Source of the DNA: an uncultured Paracoccaceae bacterium
GTDB lineage: Bacteria; Pseudomonadota; Alphaproteobacteria; Rhodobacterales; Rhodobacteraceae
Reading direction: 5' to 3'
Assembly: GCA_905182105.1 (NCBI GenBank)
Contig: CAJJAR010000001.1
Coordinates: forward strand, 310,001-374,000
Length of the DNA: 64,000 nt
Shown here: positions 7,061-16,466 of the stretch, one piece after another
Position numbering within the stretch: position 1 is the first letter of the stretch
Layout: each line of letters begins with the position of its first letter
The notes under the pieces: model-generated
Seen by the model: the letters and a program-made list of their open reading frames with translations, nothing else
What the model was told of the DNA's origin: nothing
Databases searched by the model: none
Made by a program: the position numbers and the translations under genes

Positions 7061-9508
7061 TTAGACCTTCACGCGCTCTGATTTGGGATCATAGAACGGT
7101 TTCAACTTTGCCTCGGCTTTAACCCGCGTGCCCATCACATCGATTTCAAATGATGAAGCCAGCAGCTCTGCCACGCTTTCGCCTTTGCATGGCACATAGC
7201 CCATACCGATGGCCGCACCCACGTGGTGTCCGTATCCGCCCGAAGACAAATAGCCAACGTTTTCGCCGTTCCGCAGGATCGGTTCGTTGTGGTATAGCAA
7301 CGGCTCTGCGTCGGTCAGTTTGAACTGGACCAAACGTTGCTCCAGCCCGGTTTCGCGTTTTGCCAACACCGCGTCACGACCAATAAAGTTAGGCTTGTCG
7401 GTTTTAACAGCAAAGCCAAGGCCCGCTTCAAGAACGTGATCCTCTGACGTGATATCATGCCCAAAGTGACGGAAGCCTTTTTCTATCCGGCATGTGTCCA
7501 TCATATGCATCCCGCACAGTTTTAGCCCCATGTCTTGGCCCGCCTCATGCAGCGTTTCAAACATATGGCCCGCCATGTCGGACGGCATATAGATCTCCCA
7601 ACCCAACTCGCCCACATAAGTCACGCGGTGCACACGGGCGAGGCCCATGCCCAGCTCGATTTCTTGGGCGGTGCCGAATGGGTTCACCGCATTGCTAAAG
7701 TCATTGGGCGAAACGGCTTGCAGCAGTTTGCGCGCGTTTGGCCCCATAACGGCCAAGACGCCTTCGCCAGCTGTCACGTCTGTAATGACCACGTTGAAAT
7801 CACCCTGATTGCGGCGCATCCATGTTTGATCGGCAAGACGCGTCGCGGCGGGTGTCACGACAAGATAACAGTTCTCTTCGATCCGCGTGACGGTCACATC
7901 CGCTTCGATCCCCGCCTTGGAGTTCAGGAATTGCGTGTAGACAATTTTTCCAACGGGCACATCGTAATCACCGCCACCGATGTAGTTCATAAAGACCATT
8001 GCATCACGGCCCTCGACACGCAATTTACCAAAGGATGTCATGTCATACATGCCTACGTTATTGCGCACTGCGTTGTGTTCGGCAGCCACGTTGTCAAAGA
8101 AGTTTTGGCGCTTCCATGAGTATTCGTATTCAGGTTTCTGACCTTCATTGGCGAACCAGTTGGCGCGTTCCCAACCTGCGATTTCGCCCATGACGGCACC
8201 CTGATCCAACAGATGCTGGTGGAACGGCGTGCGGCGCACACCGCGCGCTGTTGCCTTTTGGCGAAACGGAAAGTGATCGGCATAAAGCAGACCAAGCGTC
8301 TCTTTTGAGCGTGCCTCAAGATAGCGTTTATTGCCTTGGAACGGCTGCATACGGCTGATGTCTACATCGCCCAGATCGAATGGTTTTTCACCTGTATCCA
8401 TCCATGCCGCCAGGGCCATACCTGCGCCGCCAGCGGATTGAATACCGATCGAGTTAAAGCCCGCCGCGACCCAGAAATTGTCCATCTCTGGCGCAAGGCC
8501 AAGGTGATAGGCATCATCTGGGGTAAAGGATTCAGGACCGTTAAAGAAGGTGTGGATACCCGCCTCTGCCAACAGTGGCATCCGTTCGATCGCCTTCTCT
8601 AGAATTGGCTCAAAGTGATCGAAATCTTCTTGCAACTGGTCAAATTCAAAGTCGTCGGGAATACCGTCCACAGCCCATGGTTTGGATTCTGGTTCAAACG
8701 CACCCAACAGGAATTTGCCCGCGTCCTCTTTGTAATAGGCGTGCTCATCAGGGACGCGCAGCACTGGCAATTGCGTCAGACCCTCAATTGCCTCGGTCAC
8801 GATGTAAAAGTGTTCACAAGCTTGCAACGGAACGTTCACGCCAGCCATGCGTCCAACTTCGTGCCCCCACATGCCGCCACAGTTCACAACCATGTCCGTT
8901 TCGATGTGGCCTGAATTGCCGTTTTCATCCGTCCAATCAATGCCCGTGACGCGGCTGCCATTTTTGGCCATGCCAGTCACTTTAACACGTTCCTTGATCA
9001 GCCCACCGCGCTGACGCGCGCCTTTTGCCAATGCAAATGCGATGTTGGCTGGATCGCCCTGACCGTCGAGCGGCAAATAGACAGCACCCACAACACCCTC
9101 AAGGTTAAGATGCGGGTACATTTCTTGGACGCGCTCGTTTGAGATTTCTTCAACCTCAACACCAAAGGCGCGGGCCATGGCCGCTTGGCGATAGATTTCT
9201 TCGCGACGTTCTTCGGTCAAGGCAACGGTAATGGACCCCACCCGTTTGAAACCAGTGGCCACACCTGTTTCTTCTTCCAGCCCGCCGTACAATTCTTGGG
9301 AATATTTCGCCAGTTTGGTCATGTTCGCCGTTGCACGTAATTGCGCGATCAGACCCGCAGCGTGCCACGTCGTGCCAGATGTCAGTTGTTTGCGTTCCAA
9401 AAGAACCACATCTTCCCAACCCAATTTGGTGAGGTGATAGGCAACGGAACAGCCGATAACACCGCCCCCGATAATGACAACGCGTGCTTTGTTTGGAAGT
9501 GCAGACAT
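7061..9508 (-). CDS. FAD-dependent GcvT-family dehydrogenase (sarcosine/dimethylglycine dehydrogenase-like)
   Basis: An 815-residue enzyme that by family oxidatively demethylates an N-methyl amine and passes the C1 unit to tetrahydrofolate. An N-terminal FAD-binding domain (VVIIGGGVIGCSVAYHL at 10-26) is followed by SGTTWHAAG; His49 matches the residue that carries covalent FAD in relatives. A linker with ARGVRRTPFHQHL precedes the C-terminal GcvT folate domain (GWERANWFA, GELGWEIYMPSDMAGHMF, GMHMMDTCRIEKGFRHFGHD). It is the last gene of the minus-strand betaine cluster. Its substrate is inferred from neighbours; sarcosine or dimethylglycine cannot be told apart by eye. Confidence 0.85.
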   Translation of the reverse strand: MSALPNKARVVIIGGGVIGCSVAYHLTKLGWEDVVLLERKQLTSGTTWHAAGLIAQLRATANMTKLAKYSQELYGGLEEETGVATGFKRVGSITVALTEERREEIYRQAAMARAFGVEVEEISNERVQEMYPHLNLEGVVGAVYLPLDGQGDPANIAFALAKGARQRGGLIKERVKVTGMAKNGSRVTGIDWTDENGNSGHIETDMVVNCGGMWGHEVGRMAGVNVPLQACEHFYIVTEAIEGLTQLPVLRVPDEHAYYKEDAGKFLLGAFEPESKPWAVDGIPDDFEFDQLQEDFDHFEPILEKAIERMPLLAEAGIHTFFNGPESFTPDDAYHLGLAPEMDNFWVAAGFNSIGIQSAGGAGMALAAWMDTGEKPFDLGDVDISRMQPFQGNKRYLEARSKETLGLLYADHFPFRQKATARGVRRTPFHQHLLDQGAVMGEIAGWERANWFANEGQKPEYEYSWKRQNFFDNVAAEHNAVRNNVGMYDMTSFGKLRVEGRDAMVFMNYIGGGDYDVPVGKIVYTQFLNSKAGIEADVTVTRIEENCYLVVTPAATRLADQTWMRRNQGDFNVVITDVTAGEGVLAVMGPNARKLLQAVSPNDFSNAVNPFGTAQEIELGMGLARVHRVTYVGELGWEIYMPSDMAGHMFETLHEAGQDMGLKLCGMHMMDTCRIEKGFRHFGHDITSEDHVLEAGLGFAVKTDKPNFIGRDAVLAKRETGLEQRLVQFKLTDAEPLLYHNEPILRNGENVGYLSSGGYGHHVGAAIGMGYVPCKGESVAELLASSFEIDVMGTRVKAEAKLKPFYDPKSERVKV

Positions 9509-9522
9509 GGGTTCAAGCCTTA

Positions 9523-9603
9523 TGAATCGAAGTTGATTTCACTTTGGCACGAAATGGCGTAAACTAGACCTTCAAAAACGTCATTACTGACGCTTTCGAT
9601 TCA
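9523..9603. promoter_or_regulatory. Spaced inverted repeat before the dehydrogenase gene
   Basis: The 95-base gap between the GlxA gene and the dehydrogenase holds TGAATCGAA (9523-9531) and its exact complement TTCGATTCA (9595-9603), 63 bases apart. A small palindrome CGTCA-TTAC-TGACG (9579-9592) lies inside. Widely spaced half-sites suit an AraC-type regulator, and such a gene (GlxA family) is the immediate neighbour. The binding is inference. Confidence 0.4.
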
Positions 9604-10602
9604 TCAGACCCGTTGGCCCGATACTTTTTTCGTCTTCCGGATTGCGGTGGGTGTGATCCCAAAAAAGCTGCGGTAGAGGCTGGAAAATCCGTTAGAGAAC
9701 CCACAGGCCATGCCAACCTCACGCACTGATAGCGTGGTGTTCAGCAGCAGGTTATTTGCCCAGTTTAGGCGCAGTTCACGGTAGTATGTGTTGGGCGTGG
9801 TGTTCAGTTTGCTATGGAAACGACGTTCTAATGAGCGCGATGAAATGCCCACGCGTGTAACCAATTCGGCAATCGGCATGGGGTCTTCCATATGTGATTG
9901 CATCAATTCGATACACTGATCCAGCTCTCTATCGCCTGTCATACTTAGGCGTTTACCGCCAAAGGGCTGAAGAGTTTTGAAGTCACGGATTTTCTCATGT
10001 AACAAGATATCTGCCACAGTCATAACACCCGCCGCAGACATGTGATTGCCCACCAATCTCAGCGTCAAATCGACGGTCGCACCCATTCCTGCACAGGTCA
10101 CAACGCGCCCATCATCCACGGCCAAGGCATAGGTGCCCTCCCCACCCGGATCACCGCGTTCCTGCAAGACTGCGCGGTTTTCCCAATGGGTCGTGTGGTC
10201 CCCAGATCCGTTTGGGTGTTCAGAAATGTACCGACTCGCCGCCTCGGACAGCAAAATCACCTTGGCCTTGCGATAGCTGTACGCCGAGATGGTTGTGCCC
10301 AAAGACAGTTCCGGGTGATCAGAGTTTGTGTTGCCAATGACGAAAACATAGTCGGCCGTTGGGCGATCTGTCAGGGGTTCACTCAGCGTCCCCAAACCCG
10401 CACGACAAGACACATACCCGCCTTTGACAGAGCGATAGGTCCAATCAAACAATGTGGTTGGATTGATCCGGTTCGCCATGCGCAGCACTTCGACCACGCC
10501 TGACAATTCCACCAGAACAAACCCCTCTGCCAGAATGATATCGACCCTCCACGGCTCTCCCGATGCACGGGTGCCAAAATGTGAAGGATCGATATCAATC
10601 AT
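9604..10602 (-). CDS. GlxA family transcriptional regulator (DJ-1/PfpI plus AraC HTH)
   Basis: A 332-residue regulator. The N-terminal two thirds form a DJ-1/PfpI-like amidotransferase domain (ILAEGFVLVELSGVVEVLRM, VTCAGMGATVDLTLRLVG). The last 100 residues form an AraC double helix-turn-helix (VTRVGISSRSLERRFHSKL, LSVREVGMACGFSNGFSSLY). GbdR and CdhR, which control glycine betaine and carnitine use in Pseudomonas, share this architecture. Its place 3 bases after the homocysteine methyltransferase gene suggests it senses betaine, dimethylglycine or a related amine; this is inference. Confidence 0.88.
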   Translation of the reverse strand: MIDIDPSHFGTRASGEPWRVDIILAEGFVLVELSGVVEVLRMANRINPTTLFDWTYRSVKGGYVSCRAGLGTLSEPLTDRPTADYVFVIGNTNSDHPELSLGTTISAYSYRKAKVILLSEAASRYISEHPNGSGDHTTHWENRAVLQERGDPGGEGTYALAVDDGRVVTCAGMGATVDLTLRLVGNHMSAAGVMTVADILLHEKIRDFKTLQPFGGKRLSMTGDRELDQCIELMQSHMEDPMPIAELVTRVGISSRSLERRFHSKLNTTPNTYYRELRLNWANNLLLNTTLSVREVGMACGFSNGFSSLYRSFFGITPTAIRKTKKVSGQRV

Positions 10603-10605
10603 GAC

Positions 10606-11475
10606 TTAGGTCGCTTTCAAACGTCGGGACAGTTCTGCGATGTGCGCAGGTCCAACTTCGCAGCAACCACCGATAATGGTCGCGCCGTTTGCAGCCCAAC
10701 CATCAGCGAAATCGGCATAGGCGTTTGGACCAAGATCGCGGCGCGCGCTGAGCATATCAACGGTTGCGCCAACTTTGTTAAAGTCCGCAGCGATACCTGT
10801 GAAACCATTCGCATAAGCGCCGACAACGCGACCACTTTTGGCAAGGATTGGCACGGCTGTGTCGACCGCTTCGGGCTTAGAGCAGTTGATGAAAACAGCC
10901 GCAGGATTGAACTCTTCCAACAATGGCATAACATCAGAAAGCAATTCGCCAGACCGCAAACGTGTGCCGTCGTCATCGCGCACAGACAAGGCAACCCAAA
11001 CAGGTTTGCCCGTCACACCAGCGCCCATCAGGCCGCCGCGTGCTTGATCCACAGAAGACATCGTTTCAAGCAAATGCACGTCGACGTATTGCGCGTGAAT
11101 TTGTGCCAGCTTGGCGTAGGCTTCAGCCGCTTGTTCTGCGGGTGGGGCTTTGTCGGGCTGATAAGAGAACCCTTGCGGACCCAAGCCGCCAGCAACCATG
11201 CCTGACCCGTGCGCTTCACGCGCATCAGCCGCCAGTTGGCAGGCAAGACGCGCCAGCTCTTCTAGGCGATCCAACATGCCATGTGGCTCTAGGCGGTCGG
11301 GCAGAACAGAATAGCTGTTTGTGGTGGCGATATCAGCGCCAGCTGCGAAATATTCGTCGTGCACTTGGCGTACCACTTCAGGCGCATCAAGCAAGGCTTG
11401 GACCGACCAAAGCGACGTCGCTTTACCTGCGCGTGCCACAAGTTCTTGGCCCATTCCGCCATCTAAAATCATCAT
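10606..11475 (-). CDS. Homocysteine S-methyltransferase family protein (betaine-homocysteine methyltransferase-like)
   Basis: A 289-residue zinc enzyme that moves a methyl group to homocysteine to make methionine. It opens with ILDGGMGQEL, the family's start motif. The three zinc ligands are Cys198 (FINCSKPE) and Cys271-Cys272 (GGCCEVGPAHI). AAGGGA 7 bases upstream supports the start. Placed between two demethylating dehydrogenases, glycine betaine is the likeliest methyl donor and dimethylglycine the product for the neighbours. S-methylmethionine or a DMSP-related donor cannot be excluded. Confidence 0.87.
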   Translation of the reverse strand: MMILDGGMGQELVARAGKATSLWSVQALLDAPEVVRQVHDEYFAAGADIATTNSYSVLPDRLEPHGMLDRLEELARLACQLAADAREAHGSGMVAGGLGPQGFSYQPDKAPPAEQAAEAYAKLAQIHAQYVDVHLLETMSSVDQARGGLMGAGVTGKPVWVALSVRDDDGTRLRSGELLSDVMPLLEEFNPAAVFINCSKPEAVDTAVPILAKSGRVVGAYANGFTGIAADFNKVGATVDMLSARRDLGPNAYADFADGWAANGATIIGGCCEVGPAHIAELSRRLKAT

Positions 11476-11480
11476 CTGCG

Positions 11481-12439
11481 TTATCCCTTTTCACTGCGGG
11501 TTTTGATCACGCTGAGGACGGCGTGATGGAAATCTTGCAAGAACACTTCCCCCCAAATGGCAAGATATGTGTTCACTGGCGTCCTGATTGAATAGTTTGT
11601 TTCCAAGGTCAATAAGGTAACGCCGTTTGGCAGTGATGTAAGGTGGTATGACCCCGATTGCATGTTCACAATACCACCTTGGGGGGCAATGTGGGATCAA
11701 ACGCGACCAAGGTCTCTGGCGCGTTAAAGACAAAATCCCACGCCATTGATGTATTCGATTCTACTGCTGTCAGGTGTTCTTCGAACACGACCCCACCCGT
11801 CCAACCCAGCTTGCGCACGTCACCCACCAGAACCGCATCAATGGGACGCGGCGTGCCAAGGATATTGTGGGAGAATGTCCAAACGCGCTCCTCTGGCTGG
11901 ATCTCACTAATCTCGATGGTGTTGGTCCAAACCACATCTTGGGTTGCTTCAACCGCAATCTGGGTCATGACCCGCATTTGCGCCTGCGGGAACTCAAACT
12001 GACCAAACAACGGCACGGCAAAAACCGGCAGCAACAACAACGACACGTTCAAGGTGTTGCTTGTTGCATCAACCAACGCCTTGCGCAAAACGGCACGCAT
12101 AACCCATTGCCCGCACCACCCCAATGCCATGAAAATTGGTAGCAGGACAGCAATGCAAATAAGCGTTTCAAGCTGTATCAACAGTAAGACGGCACAGAGT
12201 AAAACCACCGGCAACGCAAGCAACCGAAACGTCTGGCGGGGTGATTTTGTAAGCAGCGGATCAAACAACAGCTGCGTCGCTGCGCCGTATAAAATTGGGA
12301 ACACCGTCACAAGAACGGTTTTGACGGTGTCCAAAGAAAAGACGCCAGACAAGAAATGCAATCCATAGTAGATCGCACAATAGCCAAAGGCAAAGCACAC
12401 GCGCACAGCGGCGCTTTGCCTTTGAAGCCATTTTATCAT
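11481..12439 (-). pseudogene. Membrane protein with C-terminal SRPBCC-like domain, frameshifted
   Basis: The frame opens with an ATGA overlap on the upstream dehydrogenase stop. It encodes about 160 residues with four or five hydrophobic segments, then a soluble domain (VVWTNTIEISEIQPEERVW, TGGVVFEEHLTAVES). It stops at 11666 just after DPTLPPKVVL. In the neighbouring frame the domain continues with GSYHLTSLPNGVTLLTLET and FLQDFHHAVLSVIK, and stops 5 bases before the homocysteine methyltransferase start. One extra C in the C6 run (11681-11686) restores one product of about 320 residues. This is either a recent mutation or a base-calling error. The SRPBCC/cyclase-like call rests on the strand pattern only. 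Confidence 0.75.
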
Positions 12440-14889
12440 GCGCGGATGCGATCGTTTTCTGGATCCCATAATGGTTGGTCAGCGTGTACAACAGCCTTGC
12501 AACGGGCACCAAAGATTTCGACCTCAAGCTCTGTTCCAGGGACTGCCAGTTCCGCCTTAACAACGCCCAGCGCGATGGATCTATTCACACGGAATCCCCA
12601 GTCGCCAGATGTCGTTTCACCAACCACTTCATCACCATTCCAGATCGTCGACATGTAAGGTGCATCGGCGAACGGTGCGTCTACAGTCATGGTCACAAAC
12701 ATCTTCTTCACGCCCGCTTCTTTCTCAGCCAGCAAAGCAGCTTTGCCGATAAAGTTTTGCGGTTTGTCAAAGCGGATAAAGCGTTCCATGCCGCCCTCTA
12801 GCAATGTGTAATCTGTGGACAGATCACCCTTCCAAGTGCGGTACCCTTTTTCGATCCGCATTGAGTTCAACGCATACATGCCGAATGGTTTGGCACCTGC
12901 ATCGCGGATCACTTCATAGGCGACTTTGCTGTCCTCAAAGGACGTGTGCACTTCCCAACCCAATTCACCACAGAACGAGATACGCATCAGTTTACACGGC
13001 ACGCCAGCGATGGTCGCGTCTTGCAACGTGAGCCAACCTTTTGTCAGGTCCGCACCTTCAACGATGCCAGACAACAGATCGCGTGACTGTGCGCCTGTGA
13101 CCAATGCTGTTGACCACTCTTTGGTGATGTCTGTCATTGTAAGCGAGCCATCGGTTGGCAAGCGTGATTGCAAGAACTCAAGGTCATGCCACTGTGCCAC
13201 GGCTGCTGTCATGATCCAGAAGTCGTCTTCGCCCCAACGGATGATTGTCACCTCTGTCACGATGCGTCCACGGCTGTCTGTGAAATAACCAAGGTTCATG
13301 CGGCCCGCTTTTGGCAAGGCCCCTGCGATTTGACCACGTAGCCATTCGGCAGCACCCGCGCCAGAAAGCGTGTACCGCGAGAAGCCCGGCATATCGAGGA
13401 CACCTGTTGCGTTTGTGCAGGCCTCGACTTCCTCCTCAACCCGTTTGACCCACGGCCCTTCGCGCGACCATGTTTCGGTTGCGGCCTCGGATGTGTCATC
13501 GCCATCGTGGGCGAACCAGTTGGCACGTTCCCAACCGTTGTAGGCCCCCATCTGTGCGCCCGATGCCAACAGCTTGGCGTGGTTTGGCGATAGCTTTTTG
13601 TCGCGCCCTGCCGGCCATTCGTGGTGTGGGAAGTGCATGGCGTATTCGTGGCCATAAGTTTCCAACGCCTTGGACAGGCAGTAGTCGTGATCGGCGTAAT
13701 CTGTGTAACGACGTGGATCGATCGCCCACATGTCCAATTCAGTTTCGCCGTGCATGATCCATTCGGCCACAACCTTACCAGCGCCACCACCTTGGGCGAT
13801 GCCGAAAGTGAATGAATGTGCCTCGAATGCATTGGGAACACCCGGCATAGGACCAACCATTGGCAGACCATCCGGTGCATAGGGAATGGGACCGTTGATG
13901 TTACGGCCGATACCAGCGGTACCAAGGACTGGCAAACGTTCCATCGCGTCCTCGATGTAGAATTCCAGACGGTCCAGATCATCGGGGTACAGTTGGAAGC
14001 TGAAGTCTTCTGGCATTGGATCCTGAGGGGTGACCCAGTGCGCCTTACAATTCCGTTCATATGGACCAAGGTTCAGGCCATTTTTATCCTGACGAAGGTA
14101 GTATGAAATATCGACGTCACGGATCATGGGCATCTTGTGGCCCTTTTCTTTGGTCCACGCTTCAAGCTCTGCGATTGGCTCTGTCAGGAAATACTGGTGG
14201 GACATAACAACCATTGGAACCGTGCGTCCGCCCCAAGGTTTGAACATCTCACCAATGCGCTGTGCATAATAGCCGCCACAGTTCACAACCTTTTCGCAGC
14301 GAATGTCGCCTTTTTCGGTTTTCACGATCCATTCATCGCCATCGCGCTCGATGCCAACAACGGAACAGAAACGTTCGATACGGCCACCTGCGTCACGGGC
14401 ACCCTTGGCCAGTGCTTGGGTCAACTGTGCCGGATCAATATCACCATCCAACGGATCCCAAAGACCACCCGCCAGATCATGGGTTTCCATGAACGGGTTC
14501 AGCTCTTTCAATTCCGCGGGTGTGCAAATGTCCATTTGTAGACCCTGATAACGGCCCATACCTGCAACGCGTTCGAATTCTTGCATCCGCTCTTTTGAGT
14601 GGGCCAAGCGGATCGCGCCAGTCACGTGGTAGTTCATCGGATATCCAACATCTTCACCCAACGAACGATACATCGCAGCCGAATACCGCTGCATGTTCAT
14701 CACGGCCCAAGACCCCGCAAAGTTAGGAACATTGCCTGCCGCGTGCCACGTGGAACCGGCGGTCAGCTCGTTCTTTTCAACCAGCACACAATCTTTGTAG
14801 CCAGCTTTAGCTAGGTGATAGAGTGTCGATGTACCGACTACACCGCCACCGATGACAACCACACGGGCCGTTGTTGGAAATTCGCTCAT
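12436..14889 (-). CDS. FAD-dependent GcvT-family dehydrogenase (dimethylglycine dehydrogenase-like)
   Basis: An 817-residue paralogue of the enzyme at 7061, with the same plan: a FAD fold (VVVIGGGVVGTSTLYHL), LTAGSTWHAAG with His49 as the expected covalent FAD ligand, then a GcvT folate domain (GWERANWFAHD, CGELGWEVHTSFEDS, NSMRIEKGYRTWKGD). The block AGNVPNFAGSW matches proteins usually labelled dimethylglycine dehydrogenase in roseobacters. It starts 2 bases after the GFA gene and overlaps the next gene by 4 bases, so it sits mid-operon. The exact substrate is inferred. Confidence 0.86.
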   Translation of the reverse strand: MSEFPTTARVVVIGGGVVGTSTLYHLAKAGYKDCVLVEKNELTAGSTWHAAGNVPNFAGSWAVMNMQRYSAAMYRSLGEDVGYPMNYHVTGAIRLAHSKERMQEFERVAGMGRYQGLQMDICTPAELKELNPFMETHDLAGGLWDPLDGDIDPAQLTQALAKGARDAGGRIERFCSVVGIERDGDEWIVKTEKGDIRCEKVVNCGGYYAQRIGEMFKPWGGRTVPMVVMSHQYFLTEPIAELEAWTKEKGHKMPMIRDVDISYYLRQDKNGLNLGPYERNCKAHWVTPQDPMPEDFSFQLYPDDLDRLEFYIEDAMERLPVLGTAGIGRNINGPIPYAPDGLPMVGPMPGVPNAFEAHSFTFGIAQGGGAGKVVAEWIMHGETELDMWAIDPRRYTDYADHDYCLSKALETYGHEYAMHFPHHEWPAGRDKKLSPNHAKLLASGAQMGAYNGWERANWFAHDGDDTSEAATETWSREGPWVKRVEEEVEACTNATGVLDMPGFSRYTLSGAGAAEWLRGQIAGALPKAGRMNLGYFTDSRGRIVTEVTIIRWGEDDFWIMTAAVAQWHDLEFLQSRLPTDGSLTMTDITKEWSTALVTGAQSRDLLSGIVEGADLTKGWLTLQDATIAGVPCKLMRISFCGELGWEVHTSFEDSKVAYEVIRDAGAKPFGMYALNSMRIEKGYRTWKGDLSTDYTLLEGGMERFIRFDKPQNFIGKAALLAEKEAGVKKMFVTMTVDAPFADAPYMSTIWNGDEVVGETTSGDWGFRVNRSIALGVVKAELAVPGTELEVEIFGARCKAVVHADQPLWDPENDRIRA

Positions 14890-14891
14890 GT

Positions 14892-15266
14892 CTATTGCTC
14901 CCTTTGCGGCAAGTTGTCCGCGATTTTATAGTAGTCACCTTTGTCCGCGACAAAGATGTGTTTTTGAAGTTCGAACCCTGTAGGCCCATCGATTACTCCC
15001 AAAGAAAAACTCATGCCCTCCTCGGCATGCGCTTTCCAAAATAAGAAACATCCACACCTCGGGCAGAACCCCCGCTTGGACGTTTCAGAGGCGGCGAACC
15101 AACGCACGTCGCCTGTAATTTCAAAGCTCTCAATGTCGCCATACCCAGAGGCCCAGTGGTGGCCTGATTGTTTGCGACACTGCGTGCAGTGACAGGCTGA
15201 TACGCTTTGACCGCCATCTTTGACGGTAAAGGTCACGCCTTTGCAGTTGCAGCTTCCTGTCAGCAT
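14892..15266 (-). CDS. GFA family (glutathione-dependent formaldehyde-activating-like) zinc protein
   Basis: A 124-residue member of the GFA/Mss4-like fold. Zinc cysteines are visible in GSCNCKGV (6, 8), ACHCTQCRK (25, 27, 30) and GFCPRCGCF near residue 70. Some family members speed the joining of formaldehyde to glutathione; for most the role is unproven. Lying directly upstream of an enzyme whose relatives can release formaldehyde, a detoxifying role is plausible. The start at MLTGSCNC overlaps the LysE stop (TGATG). A longer frame upstream lies inside lysE and is not used. Confidence 0.85.
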   Translation of the reverse strand: MLTGSCNCKGVTFTVKDGGQSVSACHCTQCRKQSGHHWASGYGDIESFEITGDVRWFAASETSKRGFCPRCGCFLFWKAHAEEGMSFSLGVIDGPTGFELQKHIFVADKGDYYKIADNLPQREQ

Positions 15267-15886
15267 CAACCTCTCCCCGGTGCGCTGGCCGTGCCCAAGA
15301 GCAGGCCATAGATGACAAAGCACGCACCCATCGCGCGGCGCAGCCAAACGTTAAACACAACACCCATCGCCGCGCGTCCTAAGCCGACACCGATAGCCGT
15401 GAAACCCATGTAGGACAGTGCCGTCAGTGTGAGTGCGGTTGGCATGATCAGCCCCATTTGGTCCCAGATAGGTACATCCGGTTGAACAATCTGTGAAAAG
15501 GCCGCCAGATAGCCACCAACAGACTTGGGATTGATCACCGCAATCGCCAATGCGTTGCTGTAGATGGACCCCGCGCCTTTGGGCAATTCAGGTGCAGGAT
15601 TGCGCGCATTGATCCAGCCGCGCACCCCGATAAAAATCAAGAAGCCTGCGCCAATCAGTTTGGCCACATTGAACGCCACAGGCGAGGCGGCAATCAGTGC
15701 AGTGACCCCCATCGCCGATAGAATTAGAAACAGCGTTGCTTGGGTCAGGATTGCTGCGACGCCAACAAGTCCGCGACGGAACCCAACGTTCATACCGTTG
15801 TTGATGCAGTTCACGGCATTTGGCCCTGGCGTGATCACGAAGACCCCCCAAAACACAGCGAATATGATCCAGCTTTCAAACGACAT
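15266..15886 (-). CDS. LysE/RhtB family exporter
   Basis: A 206-residue membrane protein with about six hydrophobic segments. The N-terminal motif TPGPNAVNCINNGMNVGFRR is the LysE family signature. Such proteins export amino acids or related small amines. It begins directly after the XRE stop and overlaps the GFA start, so it is translated as part of the same operon. Here it might export glycine, sarcosine or methionine; the substrate is unknown. Confidence 0.88.
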   Translation of the reverse strand: MSFESWIIFAVFWGVFVITPGPNAVNCINNGMNVGFRRGLVGVAAILTQATLFLILSAMGVTALIAASPVAFNVAKLIGAGFLIFIGVRGWINARNPAPELPKGAGSIYSNALAIAVINPKSVGGYLAAFSQIVQPDVPIWDQMGLIMPTALTLTALSYMGFTAIGVGLGRAAMGVVFNVWLRRAMGACFVIYGLLLGTASAPGRG

Positions 15887-16459
15887 CTAATACACCGGAG
15901 GGGCGATAACCCAAACCGCAACGGCGGGGGTATCATAGGGGTTCATCCAGCGGTGCGGTTCGCCTTTGATGCGAAAGCTGTCACCTGGATTGATCTTGAA
16001 AACTTGGCCCGCAATCTCAAGGTCCAATTTACCTGAGATAAGGTATCCCACCTCTTGGGTCGGACGTGTCACAGGTTCAGCGATTTCGCTAAAGGGTTCA
16101 AAGGTAGAATGCACCATTTCGAAATCGTCCGTCAGGTCGGGTGACAACAGTTCTTCGACCAAGCCAGCGGTATGCGATCCCATTGGACGGCGTGAACCAT
16201 GGCGCACAACGTAACCCGCCTCGTGCGCGGGGGCAGCCGCGTGCCGGAATAACATTGAAATCGGAACACCCAATAGCGCTGCGATTTCGCGCAGGTCACT
16301 GATGGACGGATTGGACAGATCGCGTTCAACCTGACTTAACCAACCCACAGAACGCCCCAAGCTTTCGGCCATGTCCGACAGCGTAAGCCCCCGCGATTTA
16401 CGCAAGGCCCTAAGGTCAGCACCTAAGGTTTCAGGTTTACTAAGGTCGGTTTGCAGCAT
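15887..16459 (-). CDS. XRE family regulator with C-terminal cupin
   Basis: A 190-residue regulator: helix-turn-helix at about 12-67 (LRALRKSRGLTLSDMAESLG, GWLSQVERDLSNPS) and a cupin sensing domain at about 115-188 (VGYLISGKLDLEIAGQVF, NPGDSFRIKGEPHRW). PuuR and similar proteins of this design control polyamine or amino-acid catabolism. It is the first gene of the minus-strand cluster. A perfect palindrome overlaps its -10 box 8 bases before the ATG, which points to autoregulation. No Shine-Dalgarno sequence precedes the ATG, and the TATAAT lies only 14 bases upstream, so the mRNA would be nearly leaderless. Confidence 0.9.
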   Translation of the reverse strand: MLQTDLSKPETLGADLRALRKSRGLTLSDMAESLGRSVGWLSQVERDLSNPSISDLREIAALLGVPISMLFRHAAAPAHEAGYVVRHGSRRPMGSHTAGLVEELLSPDLTDDFEMVHSTFEPFSEIAEPVTRPTQEVGYLISGKLDLEIAGQVFKINPGDSFRIKGEPHRWMNPYDTPAVAVWVIAPPVY

Positions 16460-16466
16460 GAAAGGC

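Noticed and set aside
11481..12439. Programmed frameshift at the C6 run
   Set aside because: The site lacks a classic slippery heptamer and a clear downstream stimulatory structure. A simple mutation or sequencing error explains it better.
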